Below, one piece after another: positions 1 to 8,771 of a stretch of DNA of 64,000 nt (positions within the stretch are counted from its first letter, which is position 1; the number at the start of each line of letters is the position of its first letter). The translations under genes and the position numbers were made by a program. The notes under the pieces are model-generated. The model was not told the origin of the DNA. It worked only from the letters and a program-made list of their open reading frames with translations, and ran no database searches. The stretch is from Metabacillus arenae (GTDB lineage: Bacteria > Bacillota > Bacilli > Bacillales > Bacillaceae), in contig NZ_JACXAI010000006.1 in NCBI RefSeq assembly GCF_014773385.1, forward strand, positions 156,557 through 220,556, given 5' to 3'.

Positions 1-944
1 TTGGATATTGTACGGAATTTATGGTTTGTTTTGAGGAAGGAAAAGAAACGTTCAATGAACAGAGATTCAGAGAAGATTTAAGTGAGTATGGCGATTCTTT
101 ACTTGTTATTGCTGATGAAGAGATCGCAAAAGTACATATACATGCAGAATACCCAGGAGAAGTTCTTTCTTATGGGCAAAAGTATGGAAATCTCATCAAT
201 ATGAAGATTGATAATATGAGGCAGCAGCACAGCAACATTGTGGGGGAAGCCTCTTCCCAGGAAAAACAGTCTGTTAAAAAGGAAAAACAACAGTACGGTA
301 TTGTGACTGTGACGATGGGGAAAGGGATTGCTGATTTATTTAGAAGCATTGGTGCACATTCTGTAATTGAAGGCGGCCAAACCATGAATCCAAGCACAGA
401 AGACATTGTACAGGCGATTAAAGATGTGCATGCTGAAAATATTATCATCCTTCCTAATAATTCAAATATTGTGATGGCTGCCCAGCAGGCTGCTTCTGTT
501 GTCGACGAAAATGTCTTTGTTATCCCTTCAAAAACTGTACCACAGGGAATGTCAGCACTTTTGGCATTTAATCCGGAAACTAGTCCTGAAGAAAATGAAC
601 ATACAATGAAAGAAGCCCTTAGGCATGTTAAAACAGGACAAATCACTTATGCTGTGAGAGACACCAATATAGACGGGATCGATATCGGAAAAGATGATTT
701 TATGGGAATTGCGAATGGGAAGATTGTGACAAAAGACAAGAACCAACTCGAAGCTGCTAAAAAGCTGCTTGAAAAATTGGTCACAGAAGACGATGAAATC
801 CTTACTATTCTCCAAGGGCAAGATGCTAAAGATGACGAAGTAGACAGCCTCGAAAGCTTTATCGAAGAAAAATTTCCGGATATTGAAGTTGAGGTTCATA
901 ATGGTGAACAACCACTTTATGCTTATATCTTTGCAATTGAATAG
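1..944 (+). CDS. fakA: Fatty acid kinase ATP-binding subunit FakA, C-terminal part (5' end outside window)
   Basis: This is the C-terminal part of FakA (YloV in B. subtilis), the kinase subunit that phosphorylates fatty acids held by a FakB (DegV-family) carrier so they can enter phospholipid synthesis through PlsX/PlsY. The reading frame is open from the first bases of the window, so the gene starts upstream; about 313 codons of an expected ~550 are present. The N-terminal Dak2-type ATP-binding domain is missing from view. What is seen is the middle region and the C-terminal domain with the stretch NIIILPNNSNIVMAAQQAA near residue 150, typical of this family. An intrinsic terminator follows directly. 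The family assignment rests on sequence recall and on the neighbouring sdaAB-sdaAA-recG order, which is that of B. subtilis. Confidence 0.93.
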   Translation, partial: GYCTEFMVCFEEGKETFNEQRFREDLSEYGDSLLVIADEEIAKVHIHAEYPGEVLSYGQKYGNLINMKIDNMRQQHSNIVGEASSQEKQSVKKEKQQYGIVTVTMGKGIADLFRSIGAHSVIEGGQTMNPSTEDIVQAIKDVHAENIIILPNNSNIVMAAQQAASVVDENVFVIPSKTVPQGMSALLAFNPETSPEENEHTMKEALRHVKTGQITYAVRDTNIDGIDIGKDDFMGIANGKIVTKDKNQLEAAKKLLEKLVTEDDEILTILQGQDAKDDEVDSLESFIEEKFPDIEVEVHNGEQPLYAYIFAIE

Positions 945-950
945 CGATTA

Positions 951-979
951 TAGAAGGGGAGCTTCCCCTTCTATTTTTA
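951..979 (+). terminator. Intrinsic terminator of fakA
   Basis: A perfect 10-bp stem (TAGAAGGGGA at 951-960 with its complement at 964-973), 3-nt loop, then TTTTT. It lies 7 bases after the fakA stop codon. Confidence 0.9.
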
Positions 980-1033
980 TCTGTTAAGAAATTTTAAGTT
1001 AATTAAAGTATGAACGTAATAAAGAATGGTATC

Positions 1034-1124
1034 ATTGTCCAGCTCCAGCTCCAGCTCCAGCTCCAGCTCCTAGCCCCTCTAGATCGCTTGTCGGGGCTGT
1101 TCAAGGCGCTTCCGCTTTTCCTTG
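1034..1124 (+). repeat. Dispersed intergenic element (AGCTCC...GCTTTTCCTTG family) with expanded hexamer
   Basis: This stretch begins with five exact tandem copies of AGCTCC (1041-1070), followed by TAGCCCCTCTAGATCGCTTG, GGCGCTTCC and GCTTTTCCTTG. The non-hexamer part resembles other gaps of this window (17468-17598, 20176-20306, 34568-34680, 50914-51050, 60697-60950). It has no open frame of interest. It sits between the fakA terminator and the sdaAB promoter. Confidence 0.75.
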
Positions 1125-1134
1125 TATGAAAGCT

Positions 1135-1164
1135 TTTACAACTATAAAGACGTTTTGATAAAAT
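1135..1164 (+). promoter_or_regulatory. Candidate SigA promoter of sdaAB-sdaAA-recG
   Basis: TTTACA at 1135-1140 and TAAAAT at 1159-1164 are 18 bp apart, with an extended -10 TG at 1156-1157. The sdaAB start lies 43 bp downstream. The match is by eye only. Confidence 0.6.
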
Positions 1165-1206
1165 AGTGTTAGAGGGGAATTGGACACGAGGTGAGAGGGG
1201 AAAATT

Positions 1207-1869
1207 ATGAAGTATCGAACAGTTTTTGATATTATTGGACCAGTTATGATTGGTCCATCAAGCTCACATACAGCAGGGGCAGCAAGAATCGGCCGTGTTG
1301 CTAGAAGTTTATTTGGCAGGGAGCCTAAATGGGCATCTATTTCTTTTTATGGATCTTTTGCTAAGACATATAAAGGACATGGGACAGATATTGCGATTGT
1401 CGGGGGATTGCTGGATTTTGATACATTTGATGAAAGAATTAAAACCTCCTTGCAAATTGCCAAGGAACAAGGTATTAAGGTTACCTTTTTTGAAGAGGAT
1501 GCTATTACTGATCATCCGAATACGGCAAGAGTAATTATTGGAGATGACCAGGGCCAATTAGAACTGGTTGGTATTTCAATTGGCGGAGGGAAAATAGAAA
1601 TCATTGAGTTGAATGGGTTTAAATTGAAAATATCAGGCAATCATCCTGCCATTCTGGTCGTTCATAATGATCGCTTTGGAGCGATTGCTGCGGTAGCAAA
1701 CGTCCTGGCCAAGCATGCGATTAATATCGGCCACATGGATGTATCAAGAAAAGAAAAAGGACAACTTGCCCTTATGACAATAGAAGTAGACCAAAACATT
1801 AATCCTCTTGTTTTGGACGAGCTCAAGACCTTACCAAACATTCTGCAAGTAACAAAAATAACTGAGTAA
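1207..1869 (+). CDS. sdaAB: L-serine dehydratase, beta subunit
   Basis: SdaAB pairs with SdaAA to form the oxygen-sensitive [4Fe-4S] L-serine dehydratase, which converts L-serine to pyruvate and ammonia in the cytoplasm. The 220-residue protein opens with the family motif FDIIGPVMIGPSSSHTAGA and ends with an ACT domain (about residues 148-220, HNDRFGAIAAVANVLAKHAI), thought to sense serine. The ATG is preceded by GGTGAGAGGGG at a good distance. sdaAA follows after a short gap, and recG overlaps sdaAA, so the three are likely one transcript from the promoter near 1135-1164. Length matches the B. subtilis protein. Confidence 0.95.
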   Translation: MKYRTVFDIIGPVMIGPSSSHTAGAARIGRVARSLFGREPKWASISFYGSFAKTYKGHGTDIAIVGGLLDFDTFDERIKTSLQIAKEQGIKVTFFEEDAITDHPNTARVIIGDDQGQLELVGISIGGGKIEIIELNGFKLKISGNHPAILVVHNDRFGAIAAVANVLAKHAINIGHMDVSRKEKGQLALMTIEVDQNINPLVLDELKTLPNILQVTKITE

Positions 1870-1901
1870 TATTAACGCCGAACGTGAATGGGGGAATAGG
1901 A

Positions 1902-2804
1902 GTGTTTAGAAATGTAGCGGAGCTTGTGGAACTTGCTGAAAGCAAAGGGACTAAAATTGCTGAAATCATGATCGAGCAGGAAATGGATGTGTCCGGAAGG
2001 TCAAGAAAAGAAGTCCTTAGCCAGATGGAAACAAACCTGAATGTCATGGAACAGGCATTAGAAAAAGGAATTGCAGGAGTAAGCTCGCATTCTGGCTTAA
2101 CAGGCGGAGATGCGGTCCTAATGCAAAAATATATCGAAAAAGGCAATTTTCTATCAGGAGAAACACTGCTGGACGCCGTAAGTAAGGCGGTTGCTACAAA
2201 TGAGGTAAATGCTGCAATGGGAACAATTTGCGCTACTCCAACAGCAGGTTCAGCCGGGGTCGTCCCAGGTACTTTATTTGCTGTAAAAAATAAATTGAAT
2301 CCAACAAAGGAGCAAATGCTTGAATTTCTTTTTACAGCAGGTGCTTTTGGCTTTGTTGTTGCAAATAATGCTTCCATTTCTGGTGCTGCCGGCGGTTGTC
2401 AAGCGGAAGTAGGCTCAGCTGCAGGTATGGCAGCAGCAGCAATTGTCGAGCTTGCTGGAGGTACACCTTCCCAATCAGCGGAAGCAATGGCTATTACATT
2501 AAAAAATATGCTTGGTCTTGTGTGCGACCCTGTTGCAGGGTTAGTAGAGGTTCCATGTGTTAAACGGAATGCCATGGGTGCTGCAAACGCTATGGTTGCT
2601 GCAGATATGGCACTAGCAGGAATAACAAGCCGCATTCCATGTGATGAGGTAATCGACGCAATGTATAAGATAGGTCAATCTATGCCTACAGCTTTAAAAG
2701 AAACTGCACAAGGAGGTTTAGCAGCGACTCCTACTGGGCGGGAGCTTGAAGCGAAGATTTTCGGAGTGTCGCTGAACAAAAGTAATGACGAGTTTGCAAG
2801 ATAG
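1902..2804 (+). CDS. sdaAA: L-serine dehydratase, alpha subunit
   Basis: This is the catalytic, iron-sulfur subunit of the two-subunit L-serine dehydratase. The cysteines expected to hold the cluster are visible in CATPTAGSAG, GGCQAEVG and CDPVAGLVEVPC. I chose the GTG at 1902 (VFRNVAEL, giving 300 residues, the B. subtilis length) because GGGGG at 1889-1893 sits about 8 bases upstream; an in-frame GTG at 1884 would add six residues but has no Shine-Dalgarno site. The last 20 bases overlap the start of recG, which suggests coupled translation. Confidence 0.93.
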   Translation: MFRNVAELVELAESKGTKIAEIMIEQEMDVSGRSRKEVLSQMETNLNVMEQALEKGIAGVSSHSGLTGGDAVLMQKYIEKGNFLSGETLLDAVSKAVATNEVNAAMGTICATPTAGSAGVVPGTLFAVKNKLNPTKEQMLEFLFTAGAFGFVVANNASISGAAGGCQAEVGSAAGMAAAAIVELAGGTPSQSAEAMAITLKNMLGLVCDPVAGLVEVPCVKRNAMGAANAMVAADMALAGITSRIPCDEVIDAMYKIGQSMPTALKETAQGGLAATPTGRELEAKIFGVSLNKSNDEFAR

Positions 2805-4830
2805 CCTATCAAATATAAGAGGGATTGGGCAAGAAACACAGCTTACATTAAACGAAATGGGGCTCTACACGGTTCAGGATTTACTTGGGTATTTCCCATA
2901 CAGATATGAGGATTATCAGCTTCGTGATCTTACAGAAGTAGGACATGAGGAGAGAGTTACAGTAGAAGGGAAGGTTCATAGCGAGCCTTCTCTTACGTAT
3001 TTTGGAAAAAAAAAATCTAGACTAACCTTCAGACTGCTTGCAGGGAGATATTTAATTAAAGCTGTATGCTTTAATCGTCCTTATTACAAAAATAAATTAG
3101 AATTAAATGCGATTGTTACGATTAGCGGAAAGTGGGACAAGCATCGACAAACAGTGACTGTTCAAGAGATTAACTTCGGACCTCATCAAAAACAGCATGA
3201 TATCGAGCCTGTATATTCAGTCAAAGGAAGGCTGACTGTTAAAATGATGAGAAAGTTTGTGGCAGCCGCTATTCATCAATATTCAGAGCAAATTCAAGAG
3301 AACTTACCTGCTTCTCTTTTACACACCTATAAGCTTCAATCTAAAAAAGAAGCGGTGAAAACCCTTCATATACCTTTATCCCATGAACAATTGAAACAGT
3401 CTCGAAGAAGATTTGTCTATGAAGAGTTTCTTTTATTTCAGCTAAAAATGCAGGCACTTAGAAAAATCCAACGTGAACATTCTAAAGGTGTCGCTCATCA
3501 CTTTGATGAAACGTTGTTACTTAGCTTCATTGAAAAACTGCCATTTCCTCTTACTTCTGCCCAAAAACGAGTCATTAACGAAATTAAATCAGATCTCGTT
3601 TCTCCATATCGGATGAATCGCTTGCTTCAAGGGGATGTGGGTTCAGGTAAAACAGTAGTGGCAGCTATCAGCCTGTATGCTGTGATTTTATCTGGGCATC
3701 AGGGCGCTTTAATGGTTCCAACAGAGATCCTAGCTGAACAGCATGCAGAATCGCTATCAACGCTTTTTGAAAATACCGGTATACAAATCGCCTTGCTTAC
3801 GAGTTCTGTGAAAGGTAAAAAGCGAAAAGAATTGGTAAGCCGTCTTGAGAATGGAGAAATAAACATCCTAGTCGGAACTCATGCCCTTATTCAGGAGGAT
3901 GTAAACTTTTTGAAATTAGGTCTCGTTATTACCGATGAACAACATCGATTTGGTGTCGGGCAGCGAAGATTGCTAAGAGCAAAAGGAATGAATCCAGATG
4001 TCTTGTTTATGACAGCTACACCCATTCCAAGGACTCTTGCCATCACAGTTTTTGGAGAAATGGATGTGTCAATAATCGATGAAATGCCTTCTGGGCGAAA
4101 AAAAATTGAAACATATTGGGTAAAGCATCAAATGCTGGAGAGAATTTTAAACTTTATTGAAAAAGAAGTTCGGAAAGGAAGACAAGCATACGTAATCTGC
4201 CCTTTAATAGAAGAATCAGAGAAGCTCGATGTACAAAATGCGATTGATGTTCACAGTATGCTTAACTCTTATTTTGGAAGCCAAATGCAAGTGGCGCTTA
4301 TGCATGGTAAATTACCGCCTGATGAAAAAGAAGAGGTTATGCGGAAATTTAGTGAAAATAATTCACAAATCCTCGTTTCTACTACGGTGGTGGAGGTTGG
4401 AGTAAATGTACCTAACGCAACAATTATGGTCATTTATGATGCAGAAAGATTTGGATTGTCACAATTACACCAACTAAGAGGAAGGGTTGGCAGGGGAAGC
4501 GATCAGTCGTATTGTATTTTGCTGGCTGATCCTAAGTCTGAGACAGGCAAAGAGAGAATGAGAATAATGACCGAAACAACCGATGGATTTGTCCTATCGG
4601 AAAAAGACCTTGAACTAAGAGGGCCTGGAGATTTTTTTGGAAGAAAGCAAAGCGGTATGCCGGAATTTAAAGTGGCAGATATGGTCCACGATTACAGAGC
4701 ACTCGAAGTTGCAAGAAGTGATGCGGCCAAGCTTATCCATTCAGAAGCCTTTTGGAAAGCCTCTGATTATGCCCTGCTTCGAAACTATTTACAAGAATCA
4801 GGTGTGCTGGAGGGAGAAAAATTAGACTAA
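2785..4830 (+). CDS. recG: ATP-dependent DNA helicase RecG
   Basis: RecG reverses stalled replication forks and migrates branched DNA. The 681-residue protein has the N-terminal wedge/OB domain (about 1-220), then two helicase lobes: Walker A GDVGSGKT near residue 282, the DEQH box, the TATPIPRTLA motif and the conserved LHQLRGRVGRG block. The C-terminal motif GPGDFFGRKQSGMPEFK is characteristic of RecG. The gene starts inside the end of sdaAA. A stem-loop followed by T-rich sequence lies directly after the stop and also carries the -35 of the next promoter. Confidence 0.97.
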   Translation: MTSLQDSLSNIRGIGQETQLTLNEMGLYTVQDLLGYFPYRYEDYQLRDLTEVGHEERVTVEGKVHSEPSLTYFGKKKSRLTFRLLAGRYLIKAVCFNRPYYKNKLELNAIVTISGKWDKHRQTVTVQEINFGPHQKQHDIEPVYSVKGRLTVKMMRKFVAAAIHQYSEQIQENLPASLLHTYKLQSKKEAVKTLHIPLSHEQLKQSRRRFVYEEFLLFQLKMQALRKIQREHSKGVAHHFDETLLLSFIEKLPFPLTSAQKRVINEIKSDLVSPYRMNRLLQGDVGSGKTVVAAISLYAVILSGHQGALMVPTEILAEQHAESLSTLFENTGIQIALLTSSVKGKKRKELVSRLENGEINILVGTHALIQEDVNFLKLGLVITDEQHRFGVGQRRLLRAKGMNPDVLFMTATPIPRTLAITVFGEMDVSIIDEMPSGRKKIETYWVKHQMLERILNFIEKEVRKGRQAYVICPLIEESEKLDVQNAIDVHSMLNSYFGSQMQVALMHGKLPPDEKEEVMRKFSENNSQILVSTTVVEVGVNVPNATIMVIYDAERFGLSQLHQLRGRVGRGSDQSYCILLADPKSETGKERMRIMTETTDGFVLSEKDLELRGPGDFFGRKQSGMPEFKVADMVHDYRALEVARSDAAKLIHSEAFWKASDYALLRNYLQESGVLEGEKLD

Positions 4831-4835
4831 AGAGC

Positions 4836-4866
4836 AGATTGCAAATCCTTGTTGCAATCTGTTTTT
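4836..4866 (+). terminator. Intrinsic terminator of recG
   Basis: A perfect 9-bp stem (AGATTGCAA at 4836-4844, TTGCAATCT at 4852-4860) with 7-nt loop, followed by GTTTTTA. The 3' arm contains TTGCAA, which is also the best -35 box for fapR. Confidence 0.85.
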
Positions 4867-4903
4867 ATTGGCTATATACTACTATTAGTACCTAGTCTTA
4901 AAA
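4852..4903 (+). promoter_or_regulatory. SigA promoter with FapR operator for fapR-plsX-fabD-fabG(-acpP)
   Basis: TTGCAA (4852-4857) and TATACT (4875-4880) are spaced 17 bp. Directly downstream, ATTAGTACCTAGTCTTAA (4884-4901) fits the known FapR operator of Bacillus, so FapR bound there would cover the transcription start. Malonyl-CoA releases FapR in the characterised family. This gives autoregulation of the lipid operon. The operator match is strong by eye; binding itself is inferred. Confidence 0.88.
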
Positions 4904-4996
4904 GCTTTACTGCTCTTTTTTAGGGATAATAGAGGAACCCTGTATGAAGTCTTGTCTTTGATTAAAAGGGATTAAATTTGATCGGTGTGGTCGAAA

Positions 4997-5572
4997 ATGA
5001 GAAGGAATAAAAAAGAAAGACAGCGGATGTTGATGGAAACAATCGAAAAAACGCCTTTTATTACAGATGAAGAGTTAGCCGAAAAGTTCCAGGTCAGTAT
5101 TCAAACAATTCGGTTAGACCGTCTTGAGCTCTCGATTCTAGAGTTAAGGGAGCGGATAAAGCACGTTGCTGAGAAGAAGATGGAGGATGAAGTTAAATCA
5201 CTGCCGGTAGATGAAATTATTGGTGAAATTATTGATATAGAATTGGACAAGAGTGCGATTTCAATGCTGGAAATTAATGAAGAACATGTATTTAGCCGAA
5301 ATCAAATTGCCCGCGGTCATCATTTATTTGCCCAAGCCAATTCATTGGCAGTTGCTGTTATCAATGATGAATTAGCCCTAACAGCTAAAGCTCGTATTCA
5401 TTTTACGAGACAGGTTAAACAAAACGAACGGGTTGTTGCAAAAGCTAGAGTAAAAAAGGTTGATTCTGGGAAAGATCGAACGGTTGTAGATGTTCTTAGC
5501 TATGTAGGCACAGAACTCGTTTTTTCGGGTGAATTTGAAATGTACCGTTCCAAGCAACCTAAAAAAGGATGA
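4997..5572 (+). CDS. fapR: Transcriptional repressor of fatty acid and phospholipid synthesis FapR
   Basis: FapR represses lipid synthesis genes and is released by malonyl-CoA. The protein has an N-terminal helix-turn-helix (about residues 15-40, [21 protein letters not shown]), a linker helix and a C-terminal hot-dog domain with the conserved segment [21 protein letters not shown] chose ATG 4997 (MRRNKKERQ, 191 residues), the start used in B. subtilis; a GTG at 4985 would add four residues. GGTGTGG at 4984-4990 is the nearest ribosome-binding sequence. The gene heads the plsX-fabD-fabG series, and its own operator lies at 4884-4901. Confidence 0.95.
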   Translation: MRRNKKERQRMLMETIEKTPFITDEELAEKFQVSIQTIRLDRLELSILELRERIKHVAEKKMEDEVKSLPVDEIIGEIIDIELDKSAISMLEINEEHVFSRNQIARGHHLFAQANSLAVAVINDELALTAKARIHFTRQVKQNERVVAKARVKKVDSGKDRTVVDVLSYVGTELVFSGEFEMYRSKQPKKG

Positions 5573-5580
5573 TTTAAAGA

Positions 5581-6567
5581 ATGAGAATAGCTGTTGACGC
5601 TATGGGAGGGGACAATGCTCCAAAAGCGATCGTGGAAGGTGTCATAAAAGCGATTCAAACTTTTTCCGATTTGGAAGTTACGTTAATTGGAAAAGAAGAA
5701 GAGATTAACAAATACTTATCTACAAATGAACGAATAACCGTTATACATACGAATGAAATAATAGAGGCTACTGAGGAACCGGTACGAGCTGTTAGAAGGA
5801 AAAAGCAAGCATCCATGGTTCTAATGGCGAACGAAGTAAAAGAAGGGAAGGCCGATGCTTGTATTTCGGCAGGTAATACAGGCGCTTTAATGACTGCCGG
5901 GTTATTTGTAGTTGGAAGAATTAACGGAATAGACCGTCCAGCTTTATCGCCGACTCTTCCTACATTAGATGGAAAAGGTTTTTTATTTTTGGATGTTGGG
6001 GCAAATGTCGATGCAAAGCCAGAACATCTCATGCAATACGCTATTATGGGTTCTATCTATGCAGAAAAAGTTCGGGGTATAGCAAATCCAAGAATAGGTT
6101 TATTAAATGTCGGAACAGAAGATAAAAAAGGCAACGAGCTAACAAAGCAAGCTTTCGAAAAACTCAAACAGTCCAATTTGAATTTCATTGGAAACGTTGA
6201 ATCAAGGGACTTATTAGAAGGAATAGCTGATGTTGTTGTTACTGACGGTTTCACCGGAAATATTGCATTAAAAACAATTGAAGGTACAGCTCTTTCAGTA
6301 TTTTCGATGTTAAAAGAGGCCCTAACAAGCTCGCTTTCATCTAAATTAGCAGCAGCAGTATTAAAGCCCCAGCTTAAAGAAATTAAAACGAAAATGGATT
6401 ACTCAGAATATGGTGGAGCAAGCCTTTTTGGCTTAACAGCACCTGTTATTAAAGCTCATGGCTCCTCCGATCAAAATGCTGTTTATAATGCGATCCGGCA
6501 AGCAAGAGAAATGGCCTTACACCAAGTTTCAGTAAAGATACGTGAAACAGTCGCAGAAATGGAATAA
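5581..6567 (+). CDS. plsX: Phosphate acyltransferase PlsX
   Basis: PlsX interconverts acyl-ACP and acyl-phosphate; acyl-phosphate is the donor used by PlsY to begin phosphatidic acid synthesis. The 328-residue protein starts with the signature [14 protein letters not shown] and carries the family segments SAGNTGALM and VVTDGFTGN. It is a soluble protein that acts at the membrane surface. It starts 8 bases after fapR, which places it under the FapR operator. Together with fakA at the left edge of the window it connects exogenous fatty acids to phospholipids. Confidence 0.97.
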   Translation: MRIAVDAMGGDNAPKAIVEGVIKAIQTFSDLEVTLIGKEEEINKYLSTNERITVIHTNEIIEATEEPVRAVRRKKQASMVLMANEVKEGKADACISAGNTGALMTAGLFVVGRINGIDRPALSPTLPTLDGKGFLFLDVGANVDAKPEHLMQYAIMGSIYAEKVRGIANPRIGLLNVGTEDKKGNELTKQAFEKLKQSNLNFIGNVESRDLLEGIADVVVTDGFTGNIALKTIEGTALSVFSMLKEALTSSLSSKLAAAVLKPQLKEIKTKMDYSEYGGASLFGLTAPVIKAHGSSDQNAVYNAIRQAREMALHQVSVKIRETVAEME

Positions 6568-6600
6568 AATTATTAATAAATCATCATTAAGGGGGATAAT

Positions 6601-7545
6601 ATGAGTAAAATTGCATTTATTTTTCCTGGTCAAGGATCCCAAGCTGTAGGTATGGGAAAACAATTATTTGATGAAGTGGAACAATCGAAACATATCTTTC
6701 AAGCAGCAGATGACCGCCTTGGGTTAAGCTTGTCCCGCATCATTTTTGAAGGACCCCAGGATGAGTTAACGGCTACCTATCATGCACAGCCTGCTTTGTT
6801 AACCACAAGTATGGCTATTCTTGAAAAGTTTAAGGAAGCTGGTATCACACCAGATTATGTTGCAGGTCATAGTTTAGGAGAGTATACGGCGCTAGTTGCG
6901 TCAGGTGTGCTTGCTTTTGAAGATGCTGTTCATGCCGTACATAAGCGCGGCTTGTTTATGGAAGAGGCAGTTCCGACCGGAGAAGGAGCAATGGCTGCCG
7001 TACTTGGAATGGAAGCGGATTTGCTTGATGATGTGACTAAAACGGTTACAAATGAAGGAAACATTGTTCAATTAGCAAACTTAAACTGTCCTGGACAAAT
7101 TGTTATTTCAGGATCGGCTGAGGGTGTAGAGCGTGCATCAGTACTTGCTAAGGAAAAAGGCGCAAAAAGGGTTATCCCATTAGTAGTGAGCGGACCTTTT
7201 CACTCGGAACTTATGAAGCCTGCTGCCGGACAGCTTAGGGAAGTTCTTGACCAGCTTTCCCTACGTGAAGCAAAGGTGCCTGTTATTTCAAACGTTACAG
7301 CTAAACCGATTACTGATGCACAAGATATTAAAGAGAAGTTGATCGAACAATTATATTCTCCTGTCCGCTGGGAAGAATCTGTAAGGGTAATGATTGATTC
7401 TGGGGTTACAACTTTTATCGAAATTGGCCCGGGTAAGGTGTTGTCAGGTTTAGTTAAGAAAGTGGATCGAAAAATCAAAGTTCTTGCTGTCTCTGATTTA
7501 GAGACAATCGAAGCTGCAGCAGCAACGTTAAAGGAGGAAAAATAG
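6601..7545 (+). CDS. fabD: Malonyl-CoA:ACP transacylase FabD
   Basis: FabD moves malonyl from CoA to acyl carrier protein, the first dedicated step of type II fatty acid synthesis. In the 314-residue protein the nucleophile is Ser91 in GHSLGEY, and His201 in GPFHSE is the expected catalytic partner; GQGSQ at residues 10-14 forms the oxyanion region. AAGGGGGATAAT precedes the ATG. The stop codon directly abuts the start of fabG, so the two are co-translated. It is under FapR control through the operon promoter. Confidence 0.97.
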   Translation: MSKIAFIFPGQGSQAVGMGKQLFDEVEQSKHIFQAADDRLGLSLSRIIFEGPQDELTATYHAQPALLTTSMAILEKFKEAGITPDYVAGHSLGEYTALVASGVLAFEDAVHAVHKRGLFMEEAVPTGEGAMAAVLGMEADLLDDVTKTVTNEGNIVQLANLNCPGQIVISGSAEGVERASVLAKEKGAKRVIPLVVSGPFHSELMKPAAGQLREVLDQLSLREAKVPVISNVTAKPITDAQDIKEKLIEQLYSPVRWEESVRVMIDSGVTTFIEIGPGKVLSGLVKKVDRKIKVLAVSDLETIEAAAATLKEEK

Positions 7546-8286
7546 ATGCTGACTGATAAGACTGCTCTTGTCACAGGAGCATCCCGCGGGATCGGCCGTT
7601 CAATTGCGATTGAGCTTGCAAAGCAAGGAGCAAATGTAGTAGTCAATTATGCAGGCAATGAAGCGAAAGCCAGTGAAGTGGTTGAGGAAATTAAAGCATT
7701 AGGAAGAGAAGCAATTGCTTATAAAGCAAATGTAGCAATTGCTGATGAAGTGCAGCAAATGGTTAAGGATACAGTTGGAAATTTCGGAAGCCTTGATGTT
7801 CTTGTCAATAATGCGGGCATTACAAGAGATAATTTATTAATGAGAATGAAGGAATCGGAATGGGATGATGTTATTAATACTAACTTAAAAGGTGTATTCA
7901 ACTGCAGTAAAGCAGTCACACGTCAAATGATGAAACAAAGATACGGGAGAATTATTAATATTGCTTCTATCGTCGGAGTAAGCGGTAATCCAGGACAAGC
8001 AAATTATGTAGCAGCGAAAGCTGGTGTAATCGGCTTGACTAAAACAACTGCAAAAGAGCTCGCAAGCCGTAATATTACAGTAAATGCTGTGGCACCTGGT
8101 TTTATTACAACAGATATGACAGGGGAGCTTAATGAGGAGACCCAAAACGAAATGTTAAAGCAAATTCCTCTTGCAAGATTTGGGCAGCCGGAAGACATTG
8201 CCCATATTGTAGTATTTCTTGCTTCGGAAAAAGGATCTTATATGACTGGCCAAACATTACATGTTGACGGCGGAATGGTCATGTAA
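7546..8286 (+). CDS. fabG: 3-oxoacyl-ACP reductase FabG
   Basis: FabG reduces beta-ketoacyl-ACP with NADPH. This 246-residue short-chain dehydrogenase shows the cofactor motif TGASRGIG (10-17), NNAG (88-91) and the catalytic Ser141, Tyr154 and Lys158 (YVAAK). The start ATG follows the fabD stop without a gap; its ribosome-binding site AAAGGAGG lies inside the end of fabD. Gene order fabD-fabG-acpP is that of B. subtilis. Confidence 0.97.
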   Translation: MLTDKTALVTGASRGIGRSIAIELAKQGANVVVNYAGNEAKASEVVEEIKALGREAIAYKANVAIADEVQQMVKDTVGNFGSLDVLVNNAGITRDNLLMRMKESEWDDVINTNLKGVFNCSKAVTRQMMKQRYGRIINIASIVGVSGNPGQANYVAAKAGVIGLTKTTAKELASRNITVNAVAPGFITTDMTGELNEETQNEMLKQIPLARFGQPEDIAHIVVFLASEKGSYMTGQTLHVDGGMVM

Positions 8287-8412
8287 AGCTTTTGTTTGTT
8301 AAATAGGAAATTTTAAGCTATTCAAAAAAAATAATACCATTTAATGGATGAACACCCCTTTCTTTATTTTCTGAGGTATCAATGAAGATAGGCGGGTAAG
8401 TTTCACTTTTTC

Positions 8413-8441
8413 TAGTTTTTTTAATAAAAATCTACTATAAT
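8413..8441 (+). promoter_or_regulatory. Candidate promoter of acpP
   Basis: A consensus -10 TATAAT at 8436-8441 precedes the very strong ribosome-binding site GGGGAGGTGA (8449-8458). The -35 region at about 8413-8418 (TAGTTT) is poor. A separate acpP promoter would allow ACP to be made in excess of the enzymes; that purpose is inferred. Confidence 0.45.
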
Positions 8442-8464
8442 ACTTTGAGGGGAGGTGAATGGTT

Positions 8465-8698
8465 ATGGCAGAAGTTTTAGATCGTGTAACTAAGATTATT
8501 GTTGATCGTCTCGGTGTTGACGCTGAAGAGGTAAAACTAGAATCTTCGTTCAAAGATGATCTTGGTGCTGATTCCCTAGATGTAGTTGAGTTAGTAATGG
8601 AACTTGAAGATGAGTTCGATATGGAAATTTCTGACGAAGATGCAGAAAATATCTCTACAGTTGGAGATGCTGTTAACTACATAAAAAACCAAGCGTAA
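8465..8698 (+). CDS. acpP: Acyl carrier protein
   Basis: ACP (AcpA in B. subtilis) carries growing acyl chains on a phosphopantetheine arm. The 77-residue acidic protein has the modification site DSLDVVEL with Ser37. I chose ATG 8465 ([10 protein letters not shown]) over the in-frame ATG at 8459 because GGGGAGGTGA ends one base before 8459, too close for that start, and because 77 residues is the usual length. A 172-base gap with its own -10 box separates it from fabG. Confidence 0.97.
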   Translation: MAEVLDRVTKIIVDRLGVDAEEVKLESSFKDDLGADSLDVVELVMELEDEFDMEISDEDAENISTVGDAVNYIKNQA

Positions 8699-8707
8699 AA
8701 TTGTTTA

Positions 8708-8730
8708 AAGTCCCGTTAATAGCGGGGCTT
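8708..8730 (+). terminator. Weak terminator-like hairpin after acpP
   Basis: AAGTCCCG and CGGGGCTT can form an 8-bp stem with one G-U pair. No run of T follows, so termination is uncertain. Confidence 0.4.
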
Positions 8731-8771
8731 TATCCCTTTATAAATCATTAAAAGCCTATTTTTAATCATTT

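Noticed and set aside
1041..1070. CRISPR-like direct repeats
   Set aside because: The AGCTCC units are contiguous hexamers without spacers.
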